Assembly (NCBI GenBank): GCA_018697195.1
Contig: CM031857.1
Coordinates: 54,579,982 to 54,643,981 of the forward strand
Reading direction: 5' to 3'
From: Certhia americana
Taxonomy: Eukaryota > Chordata > Aves > Passeriformes > Certhiidae
DNA length: 64,000 nt
Shown piece after piece: positions 54,990 to 64,000 of the stretch (positions within the stretch are counted from its first letter, which is position 1; each line of letters begins with the position of its first letter). The notes below the pieces were generated by a model. The model was not told where the DNA came from. It saw only the letters and a program-made list of their open reading frames with translations, and searched no databases. The translations under genes were made by a program, and so were the position numbers.

Positions 54990-55260
54990 AGGTCCCACAA
55001 AGCCACATTTGCTATATGGTATTGGTTTTGGTCACCCCATTAAAAAGATACTATTTCACTGGGTAACAGCTGATGGGATACAGGCTTTGGATGAGGACCA
55101 GTGTTAATTGTGGACAGCAAGTGCATCTTTAAGCAGTGAGCTGAAGCAAATCAAGTAGGAAAGGCTCACTATTGCTTGGAGGTTTAAACTGAGGAAAAGG
55201 GTAGTGGAAGAGATTCAGGTATTAATGCATGGAATATGGAGCTTAATATAATGAAATTTG
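54990..55260 (+). mobile_element. Possible ancient CR1 LINE fragment
   Basis: The phrase TTTTGGTCACCCCATTA (55027-55043) followed by AAAAAGATACTATT resembles the CR1 segment that reads 'ttctggtcaccccattacaaaaaggatatt'. About 110 bases on, AGGAAAGGCTC and a later GAGGAAAAGGGTAG echo the following part of the CR1 3' region. The match is decayed, and the ends are uncertain. Confidence 0.4.
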
Positions 55261-56554
55261 CAGTGATGTATGTCAGGATGCAATGCAATTTTACCTACAG
55301 AAAAACTGACCAAACTGTAACTCAACTGACCATAATACAACATAATATTGTCTCACAGCTAACCTATTAGCTAGTAGAGCTGAAATGAAAATATTCAAAG
55401 CAAAACAAGTTTTAATCAATCAAATTCTGAGATGCCTCTGGTGGTATAAAAGGTCATTGTCAGGTACATAAATAGTTAATATTTACAGCTGAGAGCAAGA
55501 CATTGAGAATGTCTTTCCCTTCAGGTTTCACTAAATTAAAGCACAGATTTTTAGAGAGGTTTCTTTAAATAAGTCTGAAGAATTCCTTCTTAAAGCATCA
55601 GAGGCCTTTCATTGCTTCAACACAAAAGCTTAGGGACACTCCCCAGCAGTTCAGCCTCTGGTGGGAAATAAAATTTACACAAAATCAACTTTCTATTCAA
55701 GGAAAAAATCAAATCATTTTTGCCCAAAGCATTCAGGTTTCCTTTGGGAAAATCAAAACAAAATATTTTCTTCACTACATGGGCTTGACCCAAACCAAAT
55801 GTTTCAGTTTATTTTTTAGCTGAACAAGAATATTTTATCTCAACTCTGTTCAACTTGCAACTGCCTCTGGGTGTGCTGTCATGGTGGATATAAATTGCCC
55901 AGGAGAATCTGGGAATAAGACAATTTGCATCCCAGCCAGTTAGCTGGCTCATAAGAAAATATTATTAATTCAAGAATATTAAAGTATCATATTTAGAACA
56001 ACAAGAATGAAGCAATATATTTGGATACTTCCAAACCAAAGTCCTTCATAACTTTTCCTCCCATTAAAAAGTTTTGATATGGGGAAAGAAATGTTTCAAC
56101 AGGTAAAATTGCACATGAGAAAAATAAATAAATCTGACTTGAATTTCCAGCCAACTAATCATTCCATGAGTTTTATGCCATGGTAATTCCATTGAGCTCC
56201 ACTGGAATGACGCAACGTAAAGGGGTTGAAGTTACAGTGTTAGCAATCTGATCTCAGTGCATGGGTTTAGGCAGATAAACCATGTGTCTTAAGGTGCTCT
56301 GGATTCTCTCACATTTAACTTCCCCTTGGCACTGTAAATATGCACAGGAACTTTTAGATCCTGAAAGAACAACTTGATTAGAAAGGATGATACCCTACAA
56401 ATCCTCAGGAATATGGCACATCTTTCCAAAATTCATTGATGAAAGAGAAAATCAGGTTTTTAAAAGCCATCTATGAATTCAGCTTCACTGAAACTTCTTT
56501 GAAACTAGCATTAGTGTGTAGGATAGACAATGAAAATTTAGAGAGCTTCAGTTA

Positions 56555-56570
56555 CATATATATATATATG

Positions 56571-56622
<52 letters not shown>
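56555..56622. repeat. (TA)n(TG)n compound microsatellite
   Basis: Alternating TA steps with two interrupting G bases (56555-56582) are followed by about 19 uninterrupted TG units (56583-56620). Alternating pyrimidine-purine tracts of this kind are mutable and can adopt Z-DNA (TG) or cruciform (TA) structures. A length-variable marker is likely. Confidence 0.95.
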
Positions 56623-56623
<1 letters not shown>

Positions 56624-58559
56624 TTTCTTATTACTTAGAAATTATAGTTAAACTGAGTTATTCCAGCTTTCCCTTCAGCCTCAACTTCTAATATTCAGTT
56701 GTCATTCAAAATCAATCCAGAGCAAATTAATACAGACATCCAGTTTCACAGCTAAGACCCCTACAACACCATGCCAGTTACTCTCCTCAGGTACACAGTC
56801 ATCAGGACACAGGACTCTGGTGCTGCATCACCCAGCTGGATCATCACCTGTGAATAGCAGGGTTGAGGGAATGCTGTTCCAGCATAGGTCTAGAAGGCTG
56901 AGAGGTCCAGGATGAGCTCAACAGTATTAAAAAGAGGGGAGGGGTTTTAGTTATTAGTTCTGGTTTGTAATGGCTAGCCTCTGATTCATATCCAACAGCC
57001 CCTGATGAATGCAAATAGAGACACCAAACCATAGTAGTCTCGACCACAACACAAATTATTCATACTCCACTTGCCTCACTTTAAGATACCAGAGTGATTG
57101 ATTAACATCTGCAGTTACGACTGCATTTACTGATTAAAAAAATCTATTCAGAGTACCAGAGAGCAATGGCAAACTCAGAAACTGGATATTTTTCCATGTG
57201 GAACAATCCTGAAAACACCAAATTTGAATTACATAAACTAGGTTTTTAACTTCTCCTCTTTCAGATGAAAATTGTTGAAAAGCACCATTTCTAGGAAGTG
57301 TTTATGTGCACCATGCCAAGCATAAAAACCCTACCCAAGAGAACAGAATAATGTCCCACATAAAATTTCCAAGCAGAGCTAGGGAACAGGGGAGGGGCTG
57401 TCATGAATTGGTTATGTTGGTGCCTTCCAGAAATTAAAAAGCAATATGCAGTCTGTTCCCATGCCAGCTGTGTTTCTAGCGACTGCTTTCTGTCTACCAT
57501 AAACCACATTATTGCCATTTTAAGCTAAGATTTCACTTAATTTACATAGACTGGGACAGACCGCAGCTGTCTGTTTTTAGCGCAGACGCGCTGCCTGGGA
57601 TTGCAGGTCTCAGCGTGCGAGGTTCTGCTGATACTGACTTGCAAGCTTGTTTGTTTAAAATGAAAGATCATGGGACCTACAGTTTTCCAGAGTTTTTTCA
57701 CCTTTAGGAAAAGCAATGGTCAAACCTGCTTCGGACATGACTGATCACAAAGGAGTTGCTCTACACTGAATTCTCAAAGTAGAGCTTACACTTAATTTTG
57801 CAGATGGATGAGAGCCCTGCTACCCTCTTTTTGTTGGATTCTGCAATTGAAGATTGGACATTTCTTTTGCTTGATACCTGCAGTGATACTATATGGAAGG
57901 AAAACATTTTTCACGTTCTTGGGAGGAGGCGAGATGGATGAATTCAGTAGTCAAAACAAACTAGAAGTCTTGAGATAAATAATACAGTAAACTCATGATC
58001 AGTTACACATCCAACACAGTTTGCTAGAAGACATAAGACCACAGATTTGTTTCTGATACATCAACCTACACAAAATTGGTTTCTGATTTATCTATGCTTC
58101 ATATGCAAACCTTAAAAAAAATTAAATATACCAGTGCCTCAGTTTCACATATGCCGAATTGCTTTTGTGAGGACAGCTAAGTTCTCAGAAGGCACCCAGG
58201 CCTTGTGGTAGATACTCATGTGTCTACAGCTACACCAAAGTAAAGAGTGCAGTCCTTAAATGAAGAGCTGATGACTGTAGCTGCAAAAGTCTTAGGCAAG
58301 GCAACATTCAGCTAGCTTGCACTTCACTTTTATGCTCTTGATGTCCAGAGTAGAGCTGCAGTTTTAAATGAGTCATTGTACACCCCCAACCATAGTGTTT
58401 GCCAAGGTCCAACTCAGGCCAAGTTTGGAAGAAATTAACTTCTGTAGCTGGTATGCAAATATGACTATAAGTCAATTATCTTACTTCATAAATAGTGAAC
58501 AGCTAGGGCTCATTGATCTCTCCTGCAGAGCAGGGGACTGTTTGCCAGGGTCTTTGCTT
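56623..58559. other. Intergenic stretch without recognised genes
   Basis: Apart from the CpG cluster at 57561-57620 I see nothing identifiable. Open frames are under 80 codons and not credible. Confidence 0.6.
57561..57620. promoter_or_regulatory. Short CpG cluster upstream of HTR2A
   Basis: Six CpGs fall in 60 bases (57562, 57581, 57587, 57589, 57614, 57618) inside otherwise CpG-poor sequence. The core contains AGCGC and GCGCT as inverted arms around AGA and C. It sits about 3 kb before the predicted HTR2A leader, so a distal promoter or enhancer element is possible. Only the composition is directly visible. Confidence 0.3.
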
Positions 58560-58998
58560 TGAGTAGTAGCTCTCAAAGTTACTCCTCAGAGTTGAGAGAT
58601 TCTTTGACTAAAGAGATTCTCAGTAAGTGATTAATAGCATGTTAAACTCTTATATCTTAGCTAAGTGACACAAAGGACTGATTGTTCACACATAATGCTT
58701 GAGATGTAAATGATTGACTATGTTTGGGACTAAGTTTGGAATTAAGAACACATAAACTCCCTTCTGAGAAGGAGCTTAGAACACGAGGAGGTCTTTTCTG
58801 AACCTCATGACTCAACAGGAGAGTCTCTCTCCTTGCCTCCTGTCTGACCCTGTCCTCTATACCATAAATAATCAAGTATACCTTGTCATAAGTTCTTATT
58901 AAACCCTTCTCACATTTACCATGAAACTTGGTAAAATCATTGGGTTATATCAATAAAAATAGTGTTACTTCTTTCTGAGGAGTGACATCCATGACACA
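58560..58998 (+). mobile_element. Probable solo LTR of an avian endogenous retrovirus
   Basis: The segment starts with TG and ends with GACACA. It has an AATAAA signal at 58952-58957 near its 3' end, followed by a T/C-rich stretch and GAGGAGTGACATCC, a pattern that resembles songbird ERV LTRs as I remember them. A second feature is the run of CTCTCTCC and CCTGTC motifs typical of the R/U5 side. No flanking target duplication is obvious and no internal retroviral sequence follows. It lies about 1.5-2 kb upstream of the HTR2A promoter-like region. The boundaries are approximate and the family is not identified. Confidence 0.45.
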
Positions 58999-60479
58999 CC
59001 CATGAGTGCTACACTGTAGCTGTCAGAGCCCAGAGTCATCCTTCTAAGAAAACAACAGGACACCTGGGCTCCTCACAAAGGCTGTACATACCCTAGCCAA
59101 GGGGTCCTGTTCCCTGTTCTGCACAGCAGCTGCATTCAGCAGAAGTGGAGCCCACCCTCTGCATCAGATATGCACTTTCATGTTCATGGGGAAAGCTGCC
59201 AAACCCTCTGGAGCATGGATGCCAAATTCACTTAGTGAACACAGTAACCTGTTTGGTTATTGTATGGAAAGAGAAAGGAAAGTTTCTTTTCTGGCTTCTG
59301 GATGACACTGCCAGGGCTGCAGCTTTTCTTGCTAAACTCAGCATTATGGCCTTTTTTTTTAACCAGTTTGTGTTGTCTGATAGTCCTCTGGACTCACCTA
59401 TGGGACTGGGAAACTTTAGTACTGTGATGACATGTTTCCAAGCCCACATGAGCATTAGTGGAAGCTACTGTCTAGTCTGCCCAGTCTTGCTGGGTTCAAC
59501 TGTGAGTAAAACTGCCACCAAAGAACTTTACTGCGAAAGGCTTTCTGTAAGTGTGCCTCACTGATCTGAAGGGCTTCAGTGTGTGCTCTGAGACTCACTT
59601 TGGTACGGTTTGGGTCCGTGAAGAGATTAGCCCACATCAGCTGGGCTGTAGTAACACTCCATGTGCTTGAAGCTCCCTGGGATCTGCAGCAAGGTTAACA
59701 GTGCTGCACACAGAGCTAAGTATGGAGGCAGCCTGCAGCTCTCAAGGGCCTGCTAGGATCCACAGGTACCCAGTGACATTGGCACCTCTCTGAGCTGTCA
59801 CTGTAAACTGCCCGAGCTGTCTGTTTAAAGACATTGCCCTCAGCATGAGGGAAGTCTGCAGAATGTTTCAGGATGCACAGGTGAGTAGCAGACCCACTCA
59901 GCCAAAATTTTCACTAATGTAAGTCTCAGAAAGTCTGAGAGCTGTGGGTTTTTAGGTGGCGAATTGAAGGGTCGGCTATTTCTTCACATGTGTCCTGGCA
60001 GCAGAAGTACAAGGCAGAAGCAGTGTCAGGCTATTTTGTTTCCCCTATACACACTTGCTTTACAGAACTGCTTCATTTGGGATGCCTGCTTGGGACAGGC
60101 TGCTAGGGTTAGATGTTACATCCATCTCCTGACAAATGAGTATGACATCAGAGTGACTTCAACTTTTTATATATATCTATTGCCAATTTGATTCATACGT
60201 CAGCACAGACCTGGAGTTAAAACTGGAAGGGACTGAATATTATGTCTGCCTTTTAAGGCTGGTGGAATTTCCCCTCTTTATGGAAAAAACTTCTCACTTA
60301 CATATTTCACTACTATCTACCATCACAAGCTTTAGATTTTGTCTCTCTCAAGCCTGCATCCTGTAAATTCCTGTAATTGCATGCAGCTGTTTGTGAGCCA
60401 TCCGCTGCAAATTGAAAGCATGCATTGAAAAAAACCCCAAGCAGAGAACCTCTGAAATAAGCACTGAAAAAGCTGCTGT
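58999..60479. other. Intergenic stretch immediately upstream of HTR2A promoter region
   Basis: No exon is supported. The longest open frame here (139 codons, 59145-59564, +) begins in unremarkable sequence and matches no family I recognise. Distal regulatory sites for HTR2A are expected in such a position but I cannot point to one. Confidence 0.6.
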
Positions 60480-60740
60480 TTTACCAAAGAGACCCTCTCT
60501 GTTCTGCCCTCCCCTGCCCTCCTCTGCTGTCGCTACCTTGCAGTTTATGACATCCAGAGAGTGGGAGGTCTGACAATCCGAACAAGGCAGCAAGGAAGAA
60601 ATTCCATTCCTGTTGCAATCAGTAATTCCTCCGTGGAGGCTGCTTTCTCGTGAGTGTGTGTGTGCGCTTTCTTTTGTGTCACTTCAAGAAGGGCTCTGAT
60701 ATTATTATTACTTTAAATATAGCTTGCCCTGGGGCGGGGA
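60480..60740 (+). promoter_or_regulatory. Promoter-like region of HTR2A
   Basis: A C/T-rich stretch at 60488-60538, a TATA-like TTTAAATATA at about 60712-60721 and a GC box GGGGCGGGG (Sp1/KLF type) at 60731-60739 lie 1.0-1.2 kb before the start codon. An E-box-like CAGCTG lies slightly upstream at 60384-60389. Mammalian HTR2A promoters are known for Sp1 and E-box sites and weak or absent TATA elements. The assignment rests on position and these short motifs only; the transcription start is not determinable here. Confidence 0.35.
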
Positions 60741-60982
60741 AATGCACAAGGAAAGAGCCGGCAAGCAGCCTATCTCTCAGAAGAAAAGAGCAAGCCTCGC
60801 AGCACAGGGACTGGCTTCACTCAAGAGTGCAGTTTAGAAGTCAAAAAACTATTTGAAATACCACCATTGTGGAGGAGGCTGAAGAGAAAAACACGGAACT
60901 TGCTAAACACAGTGAAGATTATGGTAAACCAGGGTGCAAAGTGCATCTATTTGCAGTTTGAAAGTGGGCTCTGAAGTGCAAT
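60600..60982 (+). other. HTR2A: Candidate HTR2A 5' UTR exon
   Basis: This stretch sits just upstream of the strong donor at 60983 and downstream of a promoter-like region. It contains an ATG at 60742 opening a 31-codon ORF that ends in TAG at 60835-60837. The ORF is rich in Lys, Arg, Ser and Ala and resembles no family I know. If the transcription start is upstream of 60742, this is a third uORF. The left boundary is arbitrary. Confidence 0.3.
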
Positions 60983-61469
60983 GTAAGTCTTCCTTAAATT
61001 GTATCCTTTTATAACAGTATCTAGTTGTTTTATTTCCATTCTGAAGCCATGCTGGGCCAAAAGGTACTATTAGCTACAAAAATCAGCATGAAGCAGAATG
61101 TGTAGTTTCTGATATGTGACAGAAAATGATTCTGAAATACAACAGAAGACAGAGACTATCAGCCATATTATGGAAGATGCACTATAAATAAGAGCATATT
61201 AAATTATTTCAAGAGAAAGATGCTGGATGGAATCATTAATCAACTTTCTTAACAGAGAAGCAAGAGCTTTGCTGTTTAATATGGCAAGCTATTTTAATAC
61301 TGCTGCATTTAAAATTGTGTGATTACAGTTACCAATAGCAATAAGATGTAGCTCCAGAGGGGAGTCCTAGTAGTTGCAAAAGTTTTATGTCTTTTATTTC
61401 TCCAACATTTTTGCTCTCTGAAGCCTCAAGTCTATGTTCTGTATCCTACAGCCCGGTTTTACTTTTCAG
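60983..61469 (+). other. HTR2A: Possible 5' UTR intron of HTR2A
   Basis: A consensus donor GTAAGT begins at 60983 (preceded by GCAAT), and a plausible acceptor ends at 61469, which would give an intron of about 490 bases. HTR2A genes of mammals are known to have a spliced leader, so this is plausible. The pairing of these two sites is my inference. No other coding potential is visible in the stretch. Confidence 0.3.
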
Positions 61470-61709
61470 CTGGATTTTCAATATATGCCAACACTGGACT
61501 TCCTCTGGAACTGAAAGCAAAACATTTCAGCTTTTGGATTAATTCTGGTATGTTTTTCTACATCACACTAGTGGCAAAAATGCAATTGACAAAAGATTGT
61601 GCTCCCTCAATTTCTGGCATGGAGAGCTGAGGAATACAATGCCCAATGGTGACAAAGGGTGATAATTTCCTGTTTTTCACAATTTATCTCAGTGGTTTTG
61701 GACTTAGCA
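61470..61709 (+). other. HTR2A: HTR2A 5' UTR part of the first coding exon (predicted acceptor)
   Basis: A pyrimidine-rich stretch ending in TTTTCAG at 61463-61469 is the best-looking splice acceptor upstream of the start codon; a second AG at 61450-61451 is an alternative. If used, the exon would begin at 61470 and carry about 240 bases of leader. It is equally possible that the leader is continuous with the upstream region and has no intron. The exact boundary is inferred, not seen; 5' RACE or RNA-seq splice reads would decide it. Confidence 0.35.
61639..61662 (+). other. Upstream ORF of 7 codons in the HTR2A leader
   Basis: An ATG at 61639 with A at -3 opens a seven-codon ORF (MPNGDKG) that stops at TGA 61660-61662, 47 bases before the HTR2A start codon. 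It lies within the predicted leader. Short uORFs with a good context commonly lower translation of the main ORF; whether this one is translated is inference. Confidence 0.45.
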
Positions 61710-61726
61710 ATGGATATTCTTTGTGA
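61646..61726 (+). other. Upstream ORF overlapping the HTR2A start codon
   Basis: A second upstream ATG at 61646 is in the frame offset from HTR2A. It reads 26 codons before TGA at 61724-61726, so it runs past the receptor start codon at 61710. Its context is weak (C at -3, G at +4). A ribosome that starts here cannot reinitiate at the receptor ATG, so if used it would repress HTR2A; leaky scanning is likely. The reading frame is seen directly; the regulatory role is inferred. Confidence 0.45.
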
Positions 61727-62112
61727 TGGAGAGAGCTCTGTGAACCCAACTGCAAACTCCTTCATACAAATAAATCATGAGAGAAGATTCTACAGAAATG
61801 TTTATTCTGGAGCTGGAGAAATTAATATATCACATCTCTGCAACTTGACTGTGAACTCTGACAACCTAACAAATCTTTCATGTGAAAGTAACATGAGCCC
61901 ATCATGCTGCCCTTCACAGAAAAACTGGCCGGCTTTGCTGACAGTGATAGTGATTATTTTAACCATTGCTGGAAATATTCTTGTCATCATGGCTGTTTCA
62001 CTGGAGAAAAAACTACAGAATGCCACTAACTATTTTCTAATGTCACTTGCAATAGCTGACATGCTGCTGGGTTTCCTTGTCATGCCTGTGTCCATGTTAA
62101 CCATTCTGTATG
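61710..62112 (+). CDS. HTR2A: 5-hydroxytryptamine receptor 2A, first coding exon (partial CDS)
   Basis: This exon encodes the first 134 residues, plus the first base of a split glycine codon, of the Gq-coupled serotonin receptor 5-HT2A, a class A GPCR of the plasma membrane. The start is the first in-frame ATG after a stop at 61650-61652; it has G at -3 and G at +4 and begins MDILC, as in mammals. The N-terminal tail has five N-X-S/T glycosylation sequons (N39, N45, N52, N55, N61). TM1 spans about residues 73-96 with the GN pair (N89, the 1.50 position). Intracellular loop 1 has [11 protein letters not shown], and TM2 spans about 107-133 with LAIAD (D117, the 2.50 sodium-site residue). From about residue 82 onward it reads the same as the human protein from memory; the tail is diverged and about three residues shorter. 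The exon ends TATG before GTGAGT (phase 1), the known HTR2A exon boundary. HTR2B and HTR2C are excluded by the MDILC start and the loop sequence. Confidence 0.97.
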
Positions 62113-64000
62113 GTGAGTATTAGCTGTGTAACCTACTGCATGTATTGACAAGTCTTAGACATTGCATGAATAACATCTTGTTGTTATTAAGATTTCAATC
62201 TCTTACCACTGAAAATTGTTATCACTATATACAAGTTGAAATACATGTCACTGGCTAATGGATGGAATAGGTGAAGTACTTGAATCTTTTCCTGCTTTAT
62301 ATTTCCAGCTACAGGCATTTTAAACACAGTCCATAACATTAGTTTATTACTCAGTTGTCAGATGAATTGCCTCTAAGTGTATATGGAGATGATTTGCTCT
62401 TTCTATTGTTTTCAGATTTTTTTTCCCTGGCTCATAATTTTCATATTTCAAATGACAATGTAGGGTCCTGCCAGTTACTTTGCTCTGCAAATAGACACTA
62501 AACCACTACTTTCAGATTCAAAGTAGGCAGCCCCCCTAATTATTCTTAATGAAGTAATAAAAATGTAAATAATTTTCTTATCACCAAAACCCTGCTTAGA
62601 CATCTACTTACTAGCAAATACTGGAATAAATATTACAGGAGTTAAGAAATGGATGTGCATAAATTCTGCCTGTTTAGTAATATTTACACATCAAAACTAT
62701 AATTTCTTAAGAGACGTTACCAAAGTTAATAATTTCTCACAGTTCATACCCTTGCAGGTGATTAATAGCAGATCCTTCTTTCTCATTTTCACCAAAATCA
62801 TTTGCAGCACAGCTCACGCAGGAACAAGCAACACCCTATGTATTCAGCACCAATTTTGTCAGGCTGTTACTGTCCCTAAACTTCAGAAATGAGTCTTCCA
62901 GTGCTACCACTGAATTGCTACATTTCAAAGAGAAGCTAGACATTGTCAGGAGGAACGTGAGATTGTTTGGAAAGATTTCTATTACTTCGCTACTTTGGGA
63001 CTTAAAGTCCAAACATGATCCTGTGATTTAAGGGCGATTTAATCCAGAAAGTTGGAAGTTTATTTTCCATTTTCGGTATCTCTACACAGATCGCCCCCAG
63101 TAGCATTTGCGAACAGCATCAGTGATGGTGCAAACACTGTGATTTACCGTATTAGTGTGTGATTATCTTGGCGGGAGACACAGCGTGAAACAGAAATTGT
63201 CGGATGGGTGAGATTTAAGTCGTGCGTGATTCCCTGAGACAAGCAACAGGGACTCCTGCTGGCCAGGCTCCGCTGCCGAGGGAAGAGCCGCCCGAAATCC
63301 GTGTCTCGGGAGGGATTTGGGGGCTGTGGCACTGGATGCTTTTGCCGCACGGCGGGAAGCCGAGCCCTCGTCCCGAGGAAAGCCTGCGCCGCCCTCCCTG
63401 GCCACGGCCGGGCGGGCACAGGAGCCGCGGGGCACCTGAAGGCACTGGGGAGGGGCTGTGCTGGCTTTGCCTCCTCTCTCCCTGCTTCTTCCCTTGCAAG
63501 ACCAGGAATGGAAGCAGCATAACTTGGGGTGAAAAATCATCTGGTGACACACACTGGTACCAGGAGAGCCACATCTTGGTGTGATGTACCATCAACCTCC
63601 AGGATTGGCACGGAGGGAAACCTCTCCTTGCACAGGAGCATTTTCATGGCCACAACTGCTCAACTTCTGCCACATAGCCTATGTTGAGTCTTGAACTCAA
63701 ACTGGAGGACTTTGTGCACACCTGCTCAGCTGGGACACCTCCAAGGCGGTGGAACAAGAGCACTCCACCACCCCTTCAGCAGGCCCTTGAAGGGGTATGG
63801 TGATTGCTTTGCTCAAAGGAGAGATGATTTTCTTGCGAGATTTATAGCTGCTGTGGGCAATTCTAGTTTGGGTGCCCAGCCGTGCCAGCCATGTGCCTGT
63901 GCCAGTCTGCTGGATGGATTCTCCATCCACCCAGCAGCCTCAGACTCTGCTGGAAAAGGCAGCACCCAGTAAGTTCTACGAAGCTGGACGTGTCTACAGA
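62113..64000 (+). other. HTR2A: Start of the HTR2A intron following the first coding exon
   Basis: The donor GTGAGT at 62113-62118 opens the intron, and no matching TM3 exon (expected to begin with the rest of the glycine codon and continue into extracellular loop 1) is seen before the window ends. The first 900 bases are AT-rich and featureless. From about 63070 the base composition changes to CpG-rich (separate entry). Several overlapping ORFs of 90-130 codons on both strands at 63144-63595 are by-products of the GC-rich composition and are not called. Confidence 0.85.
63070..63440. promoter_or_regulatory. Intronic CpG-rich block (small CpG island)
   Basis: A hand count gives about 18 CpG dinucleotides in 63271-63430, with several more in 63070-63230, in contrast to the nearly CpG-free flanks. 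The densest part includes CCGCACGGCGGG and GGCCACGGCCGGGCGGG, which give Sp1/KLF-like GC boxes on both strands. Such an island within an AT-rich intron could be an alternative or antisense promoter, an enhancer, or an unmethylated relic. There is no recognisable exon of HTR2A in it. The composition is seen; the function is inferred. Confidence 0.55.

Larger units (their letters stand above)
49261..56554. other. Intergenic stretch, mostly without recognised content
   Basis: No gene or exon is supported. Between about 52,530 and 56,430 there is hardly any open frame of 60 codons, as expected for AT-rich non-coding DNA. It contains the possible CR1 fragment at 54990-55260 and a perfect 14-base tandem duplication (TAGTGTGTCTGTGT twice) at 53880-53907. 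Confidence 0.6.

Noticed and set aside
61659..61709. In-frame upstream extension of the HTR2A coding region by 17 codons
   Set aside because: The extension begins with GTG, not ATG, and no in-frame ATG lies between the stop at 61650 and 61710. The family start MDILC is at 61710.
63144..63595. Several overlapping open frames of 90-130 codons on both strands
   Set aside because: They arise because GC-rich sequence has few stop codons; frames overlap on both strands and none resembles a protein family.
1..64000. CRISPR arrays, phage, operons, tRNA or rRNA genes
   Set aside because: No regularly spaced repeats, no tRNA-like or rRNA sequence recognised, and the context is a vertebrate chromosome.

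Overview
The window is vertebrate nuclear DNA, almost certainly from a bird and probably a songbird. Three things point there: CR1 LINE fragments with the usual avian 3' ends (ATTCTATG-type octamers), a solo LTR that closely resembles a retroviral LTR family common in passerine genomes, and a first coding exon of the serotonin receptor gene HTR2A that is clearly orthologous to the human gene but diverged in its extracellular N-terminus. By eye the sequence is AT-rich, with long gene-free stretches, mononucleotide runs and a TA/TG microsatellite. There are no operons, CRISPR arrays or other prokaryotic features. Layout: positions 1 to about 60,400 are intergenic. I found no exon there that I can support; this agrees with the long gene-poor interval known 5' of HTR2A in other amniotes. 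Within it I recognise a T/G low-complexity tract (3137-3313), a long ancient antisense CR1 copy (about 9205-10440), a near-complete solo LTR (10693-11276) a few hundred bases further on, CR1 3' ends at about 19588-19785, 29481-29618 and 48905-49260, older CR1 fragments at about 20320-20785 and, less surely, 54990-55260, a (TA)n(TG)n microsatellite at 56555-56622, and a probable second LTR at about 58560-58998. From about 60,480 onward the window holds the 5' end of HTR2A on the + strand: a promoter-like stretch with a GC box, a possible 5' UTR exon with a strong splice donor at 60983, and the first coding exon, whose CDS runs from 61710 to 62112 and ends at a consensus GTGAGT donor. The remaining 1.9 kb is the start of the next intron and contains an unexpected CpG-rich block at about 63070-63440. 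The rest of the receptor (TM3-TM7 and the C-terminal tail) lies beyond the window. How the parts relate: there is only one gene, so the questions of interest are regulatory. They are the two small upstream ORFs near the receptor start codon, the LTR candidate about 2 kb upstream of the promoter region, and the CpG clusters upstream of and inside the gene. I found no convincing undescribed biological system; the strongest leads are the intronic CpG block and the overlapping upstream ORF.
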